Source: Bacteroidota bacterium
GTDB lineage: Bacteria; Bacteroidota; Bacteroidia; Flavobacteriales_D; Crocinitomicaceae
Direction: 5' to 3'
Length of the DNA: 64,000 bases
Assembly (NCBI GenBank): GCA_030148165.1
Contig: JASBTZ010000005.1
Coordinates: forward strand, 62,001 to 126,000
Part shown: positions 45,101 through 53,883 of the stretch, in pieces
How the letters are laid out: the number at the start of each line of letters is the position of its first letter
Position numbering within the stretch: position 1 is the first letter of the stretch
The notes under the pieces: model-generated
The model's database searches: none
Seen by the model: only the letters and a program-made list of their open reading frames with translations
Told to the model about the DNA's origin: nothing
Program-made: the position numbers and the translations under genes

Positions 45101-47304
45101 GAACAAACATGCCTTTGGTTTGTACAGACAGCACGGTTTACTTCTGGCGCTGCGCCGTTGATTCAAGTGTTTGGGATTGGAAAGAAAGCTCATTCCAGTA
45201 TATAACGGGCAAAACAGGTTGGGGGCAAGATCACTTCTTCCAGTTTAAAAACAATTCTTTTACGGGTGTAATATATAACAAACCTGATCGATTGAGAGAG
45301 TTTGGCCCTTACACAAGAGAGGTTTGTTGTGATGTTAGATACGGAACATCAGGACTGGAACCATATTACAATGCATGGTGCATTGATGGCGAACAACAGG
45401 ATTACGGTGTTTGTAACTTTACACCAAAATTACACGTGGCCGTTATTGATCCGGTAACACTCAATCCTTGGGAGACATATTCAGCTTCATGCGGAGGTAC
45501 TAATACCGATCCATTCTATCAGTTTGGAAATAATAATGATGATTGCGCGTGTGCACCACGTTCAATGAAGTTCTTTACTTTTCATCAAAATGATCTGGCG
45601 AGGTTAAATAACTTCCAGAATATGATAGCGACTGTTCCTGACAGTTTCTATATCTTAATTTACTCACCTATCACTACACGCTATGACTGGTGGAATTCAA
45701 TTGATTCAACCGACATGTACAATCTGTTCACAGCCTTAGGCTCAGACAGCATTAACGGTAACAGACCAAATACACCATTCGCATTCTTCTGTAAGAAAGG
45801 TGACACTAACTCAGTTGTTGAAATGTTCGCTCCTACAGCTACGGATAATGTCTACCTAACTGCGAGTATTGTAGGAAGTGATTACGAGGGCGTTGAAGCA
45901 GCCCCACTGATTGGCCCTGCCGCCACCTGGGGTAATGTCTACTGGAAGCAAGACCCGTTGGAACCGAGCAGTACAGATTCAACCGTGCTGAGGATCCATG
46001 CATATAATCTCGCGCAGTCTTTACAGACGACCATTGATACCATGTTTACATCAAATGACTCTATTCTGGATCTTAATAATATCCTGGATGCAAGTCAATA
46101 CCCATTTATTTCATTGGAAGCCTATTATAATGATTCGGTTACCAATACGCCTGCACAGGTTGACAGGTGGCATGTGTTATTCCAACCGATTCCGGAAGCA
46201 GCGATTGACGGAACAACAGCGTATCTATGGAGTGCTGCACAGGACACGCTGGAAGAAGGCCAGGAAATCCAATTTGCTGTCGACGTGAAAAATATTTTCG
46301 TAGTCGACATGGATTCTCTTCTTATAGATTACTGGGTTGAAGATGCTAATCAGGGAAAAATAACTATTCCGTATCCTCGCCAGGACTCATTGAAAGTAGG
46401 AGATATATTGCGAGATACGATAACAATTCCAACGGCTGGGCTATCCGGAATTAATTCCTTCTGGATGGAGGTGAACCCTTATATCAATGGTACGTATTAT
46501 GAAACAGACCAACCGGAACAAGCTCATTTTAATAATGTACTTCAGGTTCCATTCTACGTGAATCCGGACGAAATAAACCCGATACTCGACGTTACCTTTG
46601 ACGGTAGAAGAATTCTTAATGGAGACATTGTCAATCCATATGCAGAAGTACTCATCACATTGAAAGATGAGAATGAATTCATGATCATGGATGAAGCTGC
46701 AGATACTGCGTTGTTTGGTGTTTATCTGACAGATCCAACTGGGACCCAGGTGAAGATTCCATTTATGAATGCGCAACAGGATATTGTTATGCAATGGATT
46801 CCGGCTGACCCTTCGAATAAGCGATTTAAAATCATTTGGCCTGCTGAATTTACTATGGATGGTGAATATACTTTGTTCGTTCAAGGTGCTGACAAAAGCG
46901 GTAACCTCTCGGGTGATATCGAATACCGGGTTAGCTTCGAGGTTATACATGAGTCAACGATTACTAACATGATGAACTATCCGAATCCGTTTAGCACGAG
47001 CACACGCTTTGTCTTTACGCTGACCGGTTCAGAAGTTCCGGATGATATTCTTATTCAGATTCTGACAATTAGCGGACGCGTTGTTAAAGAGATTACCGAA
47101 GATGAATTGGGTCAAATCTACATTGGTAGAAACATTACGGAATATGCCTGGGACGGAACCGATAATTTCGGGGACCCGCTCGCGAATGGTGTATACCTTT
47201 ATCGTGTAAAACACAGACTGAATGGTGAGGAGATCAAGCACAGGGAAAGTGGTGCCGATGAATATTTCACCAAGGACTTCGGAAAGATGTATTTAATGCG
47301 TTAA
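42121..47304 (+). CDS. C25 family cysteine peptidase, PorU-like (candidate PorU2), type IX secretion
   Basis: A 1727-residue exported protein with a signal peptide (cleaved near residue 25). Gingipain-type peptidase domain at about 420-800, with catalytic His667 in YFGHSTATG and Cys699 in FANSCYNG. Downstream are several beta-sandwich repeats (CARDB/fibronectin-like) and at 1610-1727 a region with the FlgD-like pattern MNYPNPFS and AWDGTDNFGDPLANGVYLYRV. PorU sortases attach secreted proteins to the surface; this chain is longer than typical PorU. It starts at an ATG that overlaps the PorV-like gene. Exact role is inferred. Confidence 0.85.
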   Translation: MLLRVNKWKQILPLLFLAWSTFGYAQTYGNEWINYSQTYYKFPIVQTGIYRIDYTTLNNAGVPLTSFQTENIQVFGRESEVPVYIVDGGDSSFDPGDYLIFYAERNDGWLDSSVYLNPTSIGNPAYSLYNDTIHYFFTWDTTSFNNLRYQVETDVNFAAYPSIANYIWFKSEKYYTEKYHEGVKLSKISSSFFQPGEGWGRTAYNGVPGGHTSNLTQITPYPYTGGPQAKFHGLVTSASSAGGTNTINHHMQWSIGSSQTTIFDTTYKGYNQVRCTKLFNPNLLSFGPTPIQFKIIDSLGVATDYQAAMYHSIRYPRQPNFGNLNSMKFEVENDPQGKVHLDISNVNYNIPIMLVHGDTPRMVPFAVNGSFYSALIPNSSTGDPQTVIYEDTTNIIDVSGVSAVNGNGSFVDYLAMPNIEDALLFVYPAKLDSATTNYDVYRSSTDGGSYNVVKAEVGDLFMQFGGGIEKHVNGIRRFARYIYNNTTSKPVGLYLIGKGVREASINDTGWDGCGSRKCADRYEMNLVPSFGLPSSDVCITSNLEGPYTWAPLMPTGRISVQSNTELQEYLEKVKLFEEAQDQNSVYNTPNKDWQKHILHFAGGLTSYESDMFQTFLEAYEYLLEGPQFGGYVNRVYKESSNPLDPTILEEVTQRIEDGVSLMTYFGHSTATGSGFEINLDEPENWNNYGKYPVIFANSCYNGNVFQGSISKSEEFVQTPDFGAIAYMSSAGVGLAQFLHGYSTEFFREVSVNNYGGTLGQHMKNSIEELEPGNLNELYKETTATQIVLNGDPMLRINWHTEPEIELLASNVSFSPSNIDLTVDSIEMQIVLTNLGRSIVDTFLLEVTRDFPDLAADSIYLFPIPNLNYKHTINFKMPLQANVSVGINTFTIRADLPSTILEQYDEINNNQIIKQLYVNIDGILPVIPYKFAVVPNDSVTVKGSTINPIAAYNTYRFEIDTTDAFNSPEHRYALVSGLGGVKEVNPSDWLSVSSGTNMPLVCTDSTVYFWRCAVDSSVWDWKESSFQYITGKTGWGQDHFFQFKNNSFTGVIYNKPDRLREFGPYTREVCCDVRYGTSGLEPYYNAWCIDGEQQDYGVCNFTPKLHVAVIDPVTLNPWETYSASCGGTNTDPFYQFGNNNDDCACAPRSMKFFTFHQNDLARLNNFQNMIATVPDSFYILIYSPITTRYDWWNSIDSTDMYNLFTALGSDSINGNRPNTPFAFFCKKGDTNSVVEMFAPTATDNVYLTASIVGSDYEGVEAAPLIGPAATWGNVYWKQDPLEPSSTDSTVLRIHAYNLAQSLQTTIDTMFTSNDSILDLNNILDASQYPFISLEAYYNDSVTNTPAQVDRWHVLFQPIPEAAIDGTTAYLWSAAQDTLEEGQEIQFAVDVKNIFVVDMDSLLIDYWVEDANQGKITIPYPRQDSLKVGDILRDTITIPTAGLSGINSFWMEVNPYINGTYYETDQPEQAHFNNVLQVPFYVNPDEINPILDVTFDGRRILNGDIVNPYAEVLITLKDENEFMIMDEAADTALFGVYLTDPTGTQVKIPFMNAQQDIVMQWIPADPSNKRFKIIWPAEFTMDGEYTLFVQGADKSGNLSGDIEYRVSFEVIHESTITNMMNYPNPFSTSTRFVFTLTGSEVPDDILIQILTISGRVVKEITEDELGQIYIGRNITEYAWDGTDNFGDPLANGVYLYRVKHRLNGEEIKHRESGADEYFTKDFGKMYLMR

Positions 47305-48530
47305 AAGAAACGACAGCTGAAGATCGCCGTGTCGTCAACGTATTCTAGAGGACCCTTCCACTCATCTAATTTTGAAAAGATCAGGCTATTCATGTCATCC
47401 ATGTTTAGTGGATAATAGCTTTTTACCAGATTCACCAGGCGTTCACTTCCGAAGAATTCTTCATTTTTATTCTCGAGTTCAACTACTCCATCGGTATATA
47501 GTACCAAGGTTGTGTTAGGTTTTAACTCTGTTTCTCCGATTTCAATAAAAGGCAATTCATCCATCATGCCGAGACCGATAGTACCCTTATCAAGATCCTG
47601 AACATCATTACCATTGGTTATAAAGGGGTGATTATGCCCGGCATTAACATAATTCATTTTGCGTGTATTGGCATCATAGTGAGCGATAAAGAAGGTGATG
47701 AACTTCTCCCCTTTAGAAATATTGACCACCTGTCGATTTAACTCAGCCATGAGCTGCTTCATTTCGAATTGTTTGTATTGAAAGAGGGTACGAATGGTTG
47801 CCTGAAAATTGGCCATCAACATCGCTGCTGAAATTCCTTTCCCTGAAACATCAGCTATGCATAAGATATACTCGTCATCAGTCAGCTGAATGAAATCGTA
47901 ATAATCACCGCTTACTTCGTGACGGGCTTTGTATTTAGCGGATATATCCATTCGGGTGTTCGTTGGCAGATCCTGAGGAAACAACATTTGTTGCATCGCT
48001 GATGCCACTTCCAACTCCTTATTGAATCGTGCTTGTTTGATGTCCAGGCGCGTCATCCTTTTATTCTCAATGGCAACTACGATAATGTTGGTCAGTGTCT
48101 GGATAAAACTGAGATAACCCATTTGTCTATCTCGATCGACATGCATTTCACTGGTGTCGAGCAATAGATAGGCCAATGGCTTACCTTTATGCCAAACCGG
48201 GATTACTACATCGAAGTCGTTAAGAATGGGGGAATGAGAAGACTCTATGACAGTGATTTCCTTAAATCGACCCAGCGTCTCATCCATATCGATATGTGAA
48301 ATCTTTCTACGATAGCCAACCCGCAATAAATAATTCCACTGATCCTGCTTATTGAATAGAACAAAACGATCATAACCGAGCTGTTCCTTTAGGATAAACT
48401 CAAAGAGTTTTGTCAGTTCCTCAACATTTCGATTGGTATTAATAGCGTTAGTGATCTCCAAAAGAGAATTGAGCTTAAAATCTTTAAGCCGCACCTGCCC
48501 CTCAAGATTTTTCACTAAGAGTTCTGACAT
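47301..48530 (-). CDS. GAF-like sensor with SpoIIE/PP2C-type serine phosphatase domain
   Basis: 409 residues: an N-terminal GAF-like domain (about 25-170) with FELILKEQ/YDRFVLF strands, then a SpoIIE-type phosphatase domain from LEVASAMQQMLFPQDLP near residue 170. Metal-binding signatures are CIADVSGKGISAAML near 225, NAGHNHPF near 295, LYTDGVVEL near 347 and DDTAIF near the C terminus. Proteins of this build (RsbU-like) dephosphorylate anti-anti-sigma factors in partner-switching signalling. No such partner is in the window. The first in-frame ATG at 48530 is chosen over a GTG. Confidence 0.88.
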   Translation of the reverse strand: MSELLVKNLEGQVRLKDFKLNSLLEITNAINTNRNVEELTKLFEFILKEQLGYDRFVLFNKQDQWNYLLRVGYRRKISHIDMDETLGRFKEITVIESSHSPILNDFDVVIPVWHKGKPLAYLLLDTSEMHVDRDRQMGYLSFIQTLTNIIVVAIENKRMTRLDIKQARFNKELEVASAMQQMLFPQDLPTNTRMDISAKYKARHEVSGDYYDFIQLTDDEYILCIADVSGKGISAAMLMANFQATIRTLFQYKQFEMKQLMAELNRQVVNISKGEKFITFFIAHYDANTRKMNYVNAGHNHPFITNGNDVQDLDKGTIGLGMMDELPFIEIGETELKPNTTLVLYTDGVVELENKNEEFFGSERLVNLVKSYYPLNMDDMNSLIFSKLDEWKGPLEYVDDTAIFSCRFF

Positions 48531-48532
48531 CA

Positions 48533-49459
48533 CTATATGCTTTCCAGGATCTCTGGCAATTTTCGAATCGCCGCGAGCTCCCTGAATTTTATCTTTACTT
48601 CACCACATGGACTTCCAAAATAAGTCTTACCGGCCGGCAAGCTTTTTGAAATTCCGGATTGAGCCAGAACAATGACTCCTTCGCCAATGACCACATCACT
48701 GGCGCATCCTACCTGACCCCATAAGGTTACACTATCTTCAAGCGTAACACATCCCGCAAGCCCAACATTAGCAGCCATTAAACAATTCTTTCCAACGACC
48801 GTATCGTGACCAATATGTACCTGATTATCAATCTTTGTGCCTTCACCGATTCTAGTAATTCCCGTAACTCCTGAATCGATCGTACACATTGCTCCAATTT
48901 CTACATCATTCTCGAGATGAACGCCTCCACATGAATGCATGCGGTCGTAGTTAAGCCCTTTCTTCTTGTAATAAAATGCATAATGGCCTATCACAGAATT
49001 GGGTCCTACAATCACATTGTCCCCTATTACACTTCGATCTCCGATATATGCACCGGGATAGATAACTGCATGCTCTCCAATTATGACATCGTTTCCAATA
49101 AATACATTCGGATAAATGATCGCCGTTTCGGCGATCACTGCATTTGACCCTGTATTTTCATTGGGAGGATTCCATGGAGTAAAATGCTTCGTCAAACGAT
49201 TGAAATCATCGAATGGCTTGTCGGATATAAGTAATCCCTTTCCTTCGGGACAATCGACGTTCTGATCAATAAGAATGGTTGTGGCAGCACTTTCCAGTGC
49301 TTTCTGATAGTATTTTGGATGGTCAACAAAGACAAGATCCCCTTCTTCAACCACATGTATCTCGTTAATGCCCGTAATTACATGAGCAGGGTCGCCCACG
49401 AACTTACAGCCGAGAAATTCAGCTAATTGATCCAGTCTTTGCGCCTCTTTTAATTTCAT
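48533..49459 (-). CDS. lpxD: UDP-3-O-(acyl)glucosamine N-acyltransferase homologue (LpxD)
   Basis: A 308-residue LpxD-type protein: N-terminal alpha/beta domain to about residue 105, then a left-handed beta-helix (VIAETAIIYPNVFIGNDVIIG onward), with His218 in IGHDTVVG at the catalytic position. By family it transfers a 3-hydroxyacyl chain to the 2-amino group of UDP-3-O-acyl-glucosamine in lipid A synthesis. Its length is a little short, so it may be a second LpxD paralogue, as in some Flavobacteriales. The SpoIIE-type gene starts at its stop codon. Confidence 0.85.
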   Translation of the reverse strand: MKLKEAQRLDQLAEFLGCKFVGDPAHVITGINEIHVVEEGDLVFVDHPKYYQKALESAATTILIDQNVDCPEGKGLLISDKPFDDFNRLTKHFTPWNPPNENTGSNAVIAETAIIYPNVFIGNDVIIGEHAVIYPGAYIGDRSVIGDNVIVGPNSVIGHYAFYYKKKGLNYDRMHSCGGVHLENDVEIGAMCTIDSGVTGITRIGEGTKIDNQVHIGHDTVVGKNCLMAANVGLAGCVTLEDSVTLWGQVGCASDVVIGEGVIVLAQSGISKSLPAGKTYFGSPCGEVKIKFRELAAIRKLPEILESI

Positions 49460-49559
49460 TGATCACTCTTTAACCTAGTAAAGTTAAGACATATCAATGC
49501 GTAAGCGGGGTGCAGCGCGAAATGTTATTAGCGTATGAATGTTGATATTAAAGGAAGAA

Positions 49560-51653
49560 CTAGTAATTCAAAAGCTGATCTAATTCAGTTCTGACCTTTT
49601 CTCCATTCGTAAGCAAGGCTGCTTCCAATGTCGAGTTTAAGGGAATGGCCGGCGTGTCCACAGAACCAACGATCTTGACCGGAGCGTCCAGCGATTCAAA
49701 ATTATCTCTTTGAATGCGTCCTGCTAATCCAAGTGTAAATGATGCTTCTATCGATTCTTCCGTAACGAGAAGGACTTTACCATGCTTACGAGCGGCTTCA
49801 TTAATAGCATCCGTATCAATCGGGTTTAGTGACCTTAGATCGATCAGCTCGACCTTATCTTCAATCCCTTTGATTGCTTCGAGCGTCCAGTACACGCCTC
49901 TTCCATATGTGATAACCACACAGGATTCGCCTTTATGAATAACCTCGGCACTTGCCTCCTGAACAACTCTTGCTTTTCCAATCGGAACGACATAATCTTC
50001 ATCGGGTTCAATTGACATGGCACCTTCCGTACCTTTTATCTTGGACCAGTATAACCCTTTATGTTCCAGTAAAACAACCGGATTTGGATCATAAAAAGCG
50101 GCTTTCATTAATCCTTTCAGGTCAGCCCCTGTTGATGGGTAAGCTACTTTTATTCCTCTAATATTGGTTAGTACACTCTCCACACTGGATGAATGATAGG
50201 GACCTCCCGATCCATAAGCGCCAATCGGTACTCTTATGACACAACTTACGGGCCACTTACCATTTGACAAATAGTAAGATCTACTAACTTCTGTGAAGAG
50301 CTGATTGAGACCCGGCCAGATATAATCGGCAAATTGTACCTCTACAATCGGTTTTAGTCCCACAGCTGACATACCTACTGTTGAACCGATTATAAATGCT
50401 TCCTGGATTGGTGTGTTAAAAACGCGATTGTCCCCAAATTGCTGAGCTAGTGTAGCTGCTTCTCTAAATACACCTCCTAATCTTCCTCCGACATCCTGTC
50501 CGTATAACAATGCCTCCGGATGCGACGCCATCAGTTCTCTAACTGCAAAGAGCGCCGAGTCAACCATCACCGTTTTTTTCTTGCCTTTCGGCTCTCTCTC
50601 CCCTTTTTCTTCCGTTATTTCAGTGGGCGCAAAAATGAAATCAGTAATTGACCCAGGTTCCGGATCTTCTGCATTGATAGCCTTTTCGTACTCGGTATCA
50701 ATTAATTTTCTCGTCTCGGCTTCAATGTTTATGAGGTCAGCCTCATCAACACCTTCATTCCGTAAAAGTTCTTTCAGTTTTGGGTAAGGATCTTTTTTAG
50801 CTGCTTCATCCAAATCATCCCGATACCATTCTTTGCGAACACCGGAAGTGTGGTGTCCTAGAAGGGGAACCTTAGCATGGACAATGAATGGTCGTCGTTC
50901 TTTACGTACAATCCCTATCACCTCTTTCATCGTTTGGTATGATAGGTCGAAATCGCTACCATCGATCGTTCGAACCTCTATTCCGTTAAACCCTTTTGCA
51001 TACTGCGTTATATCCTGTGCTCTGGTTTCCGCTGCATTGGCAGATATGTCCCATTCGTTATCCTGAACTAAATAAATAATCGGGAATTGCTTTAATGCAG
51101 CCATTTGGAACGCCTCGGAAACTTCTCCTTCTGTACAGGAAGCATCACCAAGCGAACAAACAACAACCGGATTCTCTCCCTTATAATCTTCTGCAAGACC
51201 TTCGAGCTCCTTGTATTGAAGGCCCATTGCAACACCCGTTGTAGGGATTGCCTGCATACCGGTAGCAGAAGATTGATGAGGAATCTTAGGCATATCTTCC
51301 CGGTTCAGAGAAGGGTGCGAATAATATGTTCTTCCTCCTGAAAATGGGTCATCCTTTTTTGCGAAGACCTGAAGCATTAGCTCATAAGGAGTCATTCCTA
51401 TACCCAAAAGAATACTGTCATCCCTGTAGTAAGGCGAAACCCAGTCCTGCGGTTTTAGTTGCAGACCCAATGCTAGTTGGATAGCTTCATGTCCTCTTGA
51501 TGTCGCGTGAACGTACTTAGATGTGACCTCTTTGTTCTCCTCGTATTTCTCAGTCAACGTCTTAGCCTGACACATAAGCTTAAATGCATCGAGCAAGACA
51601 TCCTTCGAAGTTTTGATACCGGATTTCTTTGATTTCACTTCCTTAACCCCCAT
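49560..51653 (-). CDS. 2-oxoacid dehydrogenase E1 component, fused alpha and beta subunits (branched-chain type)
   Basis: 697 residues with two transketolase-like halves joined: an alpha-type domain (to about 330) with GDASCTEGEVSEA and QDNEWDIS, the thiamine-diphosphate/Mg region near 168-200, and a beta-type domain from about 360 with YGQDVGGRLGGVFREA near 385 and VSCVIRVPIGAYGSGGPYHSS near 485. It decarboxylates a 2-oxoacid, probably branched-chain, and passes the acyl group to lipoyl E2. The E2 and E3 genes are not in the window. A candidate -7 box lies 18-26 bp before the start. Confidence 0.9.
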   Translation of the reverse strand: MGVKEVKSKKSGIKTSKDVLLDAFKLMCQAKTLTEKYEENKEVTSKYVHATSRGHEAIQLALGLQLKPQDWVSPYYRDDSILLGIGMTPYELMLQVFAKKDDPFSGGRTYYSHPSLNREDMPKIPHQSSATGMQAIPTTGVAMGLQYKELEGLAEDYKGENPVVVCSLGDASCTEGEVSEAFQMAALKQFPIIYLVQDNEWDISANAAETRAQDITQYAKGFNGIEVRTIDGSDFDLSYQTMKEVIGIVRKERRPFIVHAKVPLLGHHTSGVRKEWYRDDLDEAAKKDPYPKLKELLRNEGVDEADLINIEAETRKLIDTEYEKAINAEDPEPGSITDFIFAPTEITEEKGEREPKGKKKTVMVDSALFAVRELMASHPEALLYGQDVGGRLGGVFREAATLAQQFGDNRVFNTPIQEAFIIGSTVGMSAVGLKPIVEVQFADYIWPGLNQLFTEVSRSYYLSNGKWPVSCVIRVPIGAYGSGGPYHSSSVESVLTNIRGIKVAYPSTGADLKGLMKAAFYDPNPVVLLEHKGLYWSKIKGTEGAMSIEPDEDYVVPIGKARVVQEASAEVIHKGESCVVITYGRGVYWTLEAIKGIEDKVELIDLRSLNPIDTDAINEAARKHGKVLLVTEESIEASFTLGLAGRIQRDNFESLDAPVKIVGSVDTPAIPLNSTLEAALLTNGEKVRTELDQLLNY

Positions 51654-51671
51654 TTATTCCAGTTTGAGTCG

Positions 51672-51679
51672 CAAATATA
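51672..51679 (-). promoter_or_regulatory. Candidate -7 element (TATATTTG) of the 2-oxoacid dehydrogenase gene
   Basis: A TAnnTTTG match on the minus strand, 18-26 bp before the start codon. A perfect 6-bp inverted repeat (ATTCAG-ATGG-CTGAAT, 51695-51710) lies where the -33 box should be, and no TTG is seen there. Confidence 0.35.
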
Positions 51680-51734
51680 CGGAATACAAGGTAAATTCAG
51701 ATGGCTGAATCTGTGTGTATGTTAACAAATAGAC

Positions 51735-53882
51735 TTATTTGTTATGCTCAATGATATAGGTTAAAACCTTTTCCATTAAATGAACCCGGTCCTTTCCTCT
51801 TACATTATGCTTATGCATTGGATAAGGGAAAAAGTCAACCTGTTTCCCTACATCTACAAATTTCTTTACTAATGACAGGTTGTGCTGCATCACAACAACG
51901 TCATCAATCGTACCGTGAATTAACAGCAGATCACCATCCAACTTATCAGCGTAGTTCAGTAGACTTGCTTTTTCATATCCCTTCTCATTTTGATCCGGAT
52001 GATCCATATAACGTTCACCATACATGATTTCGTAATACTTCCAATCCGTTACGGGACCTCCGGCTACACCCACCTGAAACACTCCCGGTGTGCGCAACAT
52101 TAAAGACGTTGTCATAAATCCTCCAAATGACCATCCATGAACCGTTAATCTATTCCCATCGACATATGGTAAAGTCTTAAGATATTCAACTCCAAGTAAT
52201 TGATCTTCAATCTCCAGCGTTCCCAATTGTCTATGAATTTCAGATTCAAAAGCAAATCCCCTATTAGCGGATCCACGATTATCAACCGTATAAACTAAAT
52301 AGCCTTGCTCCGCCATCCAATACATCCAAAGACTTGCTCCATCCAACCACGAGTTCGTGATTAATTGTGCGTGTGGTCCACCGTAAACATACACAAGTAC
52401 CGGATACTTCTTATTCGGATCAAAATCACTTGGCTTGATCAAACGTGTATACAATTTAGTACCATTTGCACTTTCTAATTGACTGATTTCCGCAGTTCCA
52501 ATCTCATACGGCGCCAGTTTATCTTCCGATTCCATTAGCTTTTTTGTGATCTTCCCTTTGGCATTAATAATCCAGTCAGCACTCGGCACAGTATGACTGG
52601 AGAAATGATCATGAAAGAACTTAGCGTCGTAGGAAATATCAACAGAGTGAGTTCCTTTAGCACGGGTAAGTATCTGAACGTTTCCGTTCATGTCTACCGA
52701 GTAAACATGAGTTTCTGTAGGATCTTCACCAGTAGTCGTGTAATAAACTCTTCCATTTTTATATTCAAGAATATCTTTAACAACAAATTGATGATTGGTC
52801 AATTTTTTCGTCATATTTCCATTGAAGTCATAGAGATATAAATTGTTATACCCATCTCGTTCAGAGATCCAAATGAAATTATTTGATCGCGACTGTGGGA
52901 AGAATGCGGGATGCTCCGGTTCAACCCATCGATCATTTGTTTCCTCGAAAAGCGTTTTAACAAAGTCTCCGGTACTCGCATCGAATACGTTTAACCACAT
53001 ATGATCCTGATCGCGGTTAACTTCAGCTATAACTACATATTTATTATCAGGTGTCCACGATAAATTGGTCAGGTAATTCTCGGCGCCGTTTTGTGGGAAA
53101 ATATTGACTCTTTTTCCACTATTCAAGTCTGTTATTCCAACGCTCGCCTTTTCTGAATCCTGCCCGGCCATCGGATATTTAAAGGTCCTTAATTCCCCAG
53201 GTGTTTCCATAATATCGAGAACTGGATAATCGTGGACCATGCTCTCATCCTTTACATAATAAGCCAACTTATCCGCGTCGGGTGACCAAAATAACCCTCC
53301 GGTAATTCCGAATTCACTTCTGGCGATAGCCTGGCCGGCTACTATATTTGGATCGTCATTACGAGTTATTCTTACCATAAGAGAAGTAGCAGATACTTTT
53401 TCAGGTGTGCTTCGAATGTAGACATCATTATCTATGGTATATGCTACTTTTTGGGTCCCTTCATGAAACACGGGATTCTCACCATTTTCAATATCAACAA
53501 GCAATCTGCCGGTTTTATCCTTCACATTAAACAAGTAATACTTTTGACCGTTATTCAACCAGAATTCAAATTCATTCTTCCATTTAAATCCTGAAAACCA
53601 ATATAGTTCAGATCCTAAAATCTCATTTACTTCTTGAATTGTAAACCATTCTTTACCTTCCGGATCTTTCATCGATGCTTTCATTAAAGTATGATACCCT
53701 TTAATGTATGTGTAATCGTATGTACCCGGTATCCAGGCAAATTCCGTCAAAGCATCCGGGTAAAAATCCCGGTATTGTTTCATGACCGCATCTTCCAGGG
53801 TCAACTCCTTTTTTCTTGAATCTTGTGCAAATGCAGGCAGAATAAATAAGCCGGCAACGAGCAAAACAATAAACTGTTTCAT
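51735..53882 (-). CDS. Dipeptidyl peptidase IV-type S9 family serine peptidase
   Basis: A 715-residue exported prolyl-dipeptidyl peptidase: signal peptide (cleaved near FAQ, residue 19), an eight-bladed-propeller-type DPPIV_N domain to about 450, and an alpha/beta-hydrolase domain. The catalytic triad is Ser585 in GWSFGG, Asp660 in HGTIDD and His692 in MHKHN. It removes X-Pro dipeptides in the periplasm, feeding peptide use. It follows a DUF2461 gene by one base, so the two are probably cotranscribed. Confidence 0.93.
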   Translation of the reverse strand: MKQFIVLLVAGLFILPAFAQDSRKKELTLEDAVMKQYRDFYPDALTEFAWIPGTYDYTYIKGYHTLMKASMKDPEGKEWFTIQEVNEILGSELYWFSGFKWKNEFEFWLNNGQKYYLFNVKDKTGRLLVDIENGENPVFHEGTQKVAYTIDNDVYIRSTPEKVSATSLMVRITRNDDPNIVAGQAIARSEFGITGGLFWSPDADKLAYYVKDESMVHDYPVLDIMETPGELRTFKYPMAGQDSEKASVGITDLNSGKRVNIFPQNGAENYLTNLSWTPDNKYVVIAEVNRDQDHMWLNVFDASTGDFVKTLFEETNDRWVEPEHPAFFPQSRSNNFIWISERDGYNNLYLYDFNGNMTKKLTNHQFVVKDILEYKNGRVYYTTTGEDPTETHVYSVDMNGNVQILTRAKGTHSVDISYDAKFFHDHFSSHTVPSADWIINAKGKITKKLMESEDKLAPYEIGTAEISQLESANGTKLYTRLIKPSDFDPNKKYPVLVYVYGGPHAQLITNSWLDGASLWMYWMAEQGYLVYTVDNRGSANRGFAFESEIHRQLGTLEIEDQLLGVEYLKTLPYVDGNRLTVHGWSFGGFMTTSLMLRTPGVFQVGVAGGPVTDWKYYEIMYGERYMDHPDQNEKGYEKASLLNYADKLDGDLLLIHGTIDDVVVMQHNLSLVKKFVDVGKQVDFFPYPMHKHNVRGKDRVHLMEKVLTYIIEHNK

Positions 53883-53883
53883 C

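Noticed and set aside
46441-46950. 169-residue open frame on the minus strand within the C25-peptidase gene
   Set aside because: Fully inside a well-supported reading frame with signal peptide and catalytic residues; no start signal or recognisable domain.
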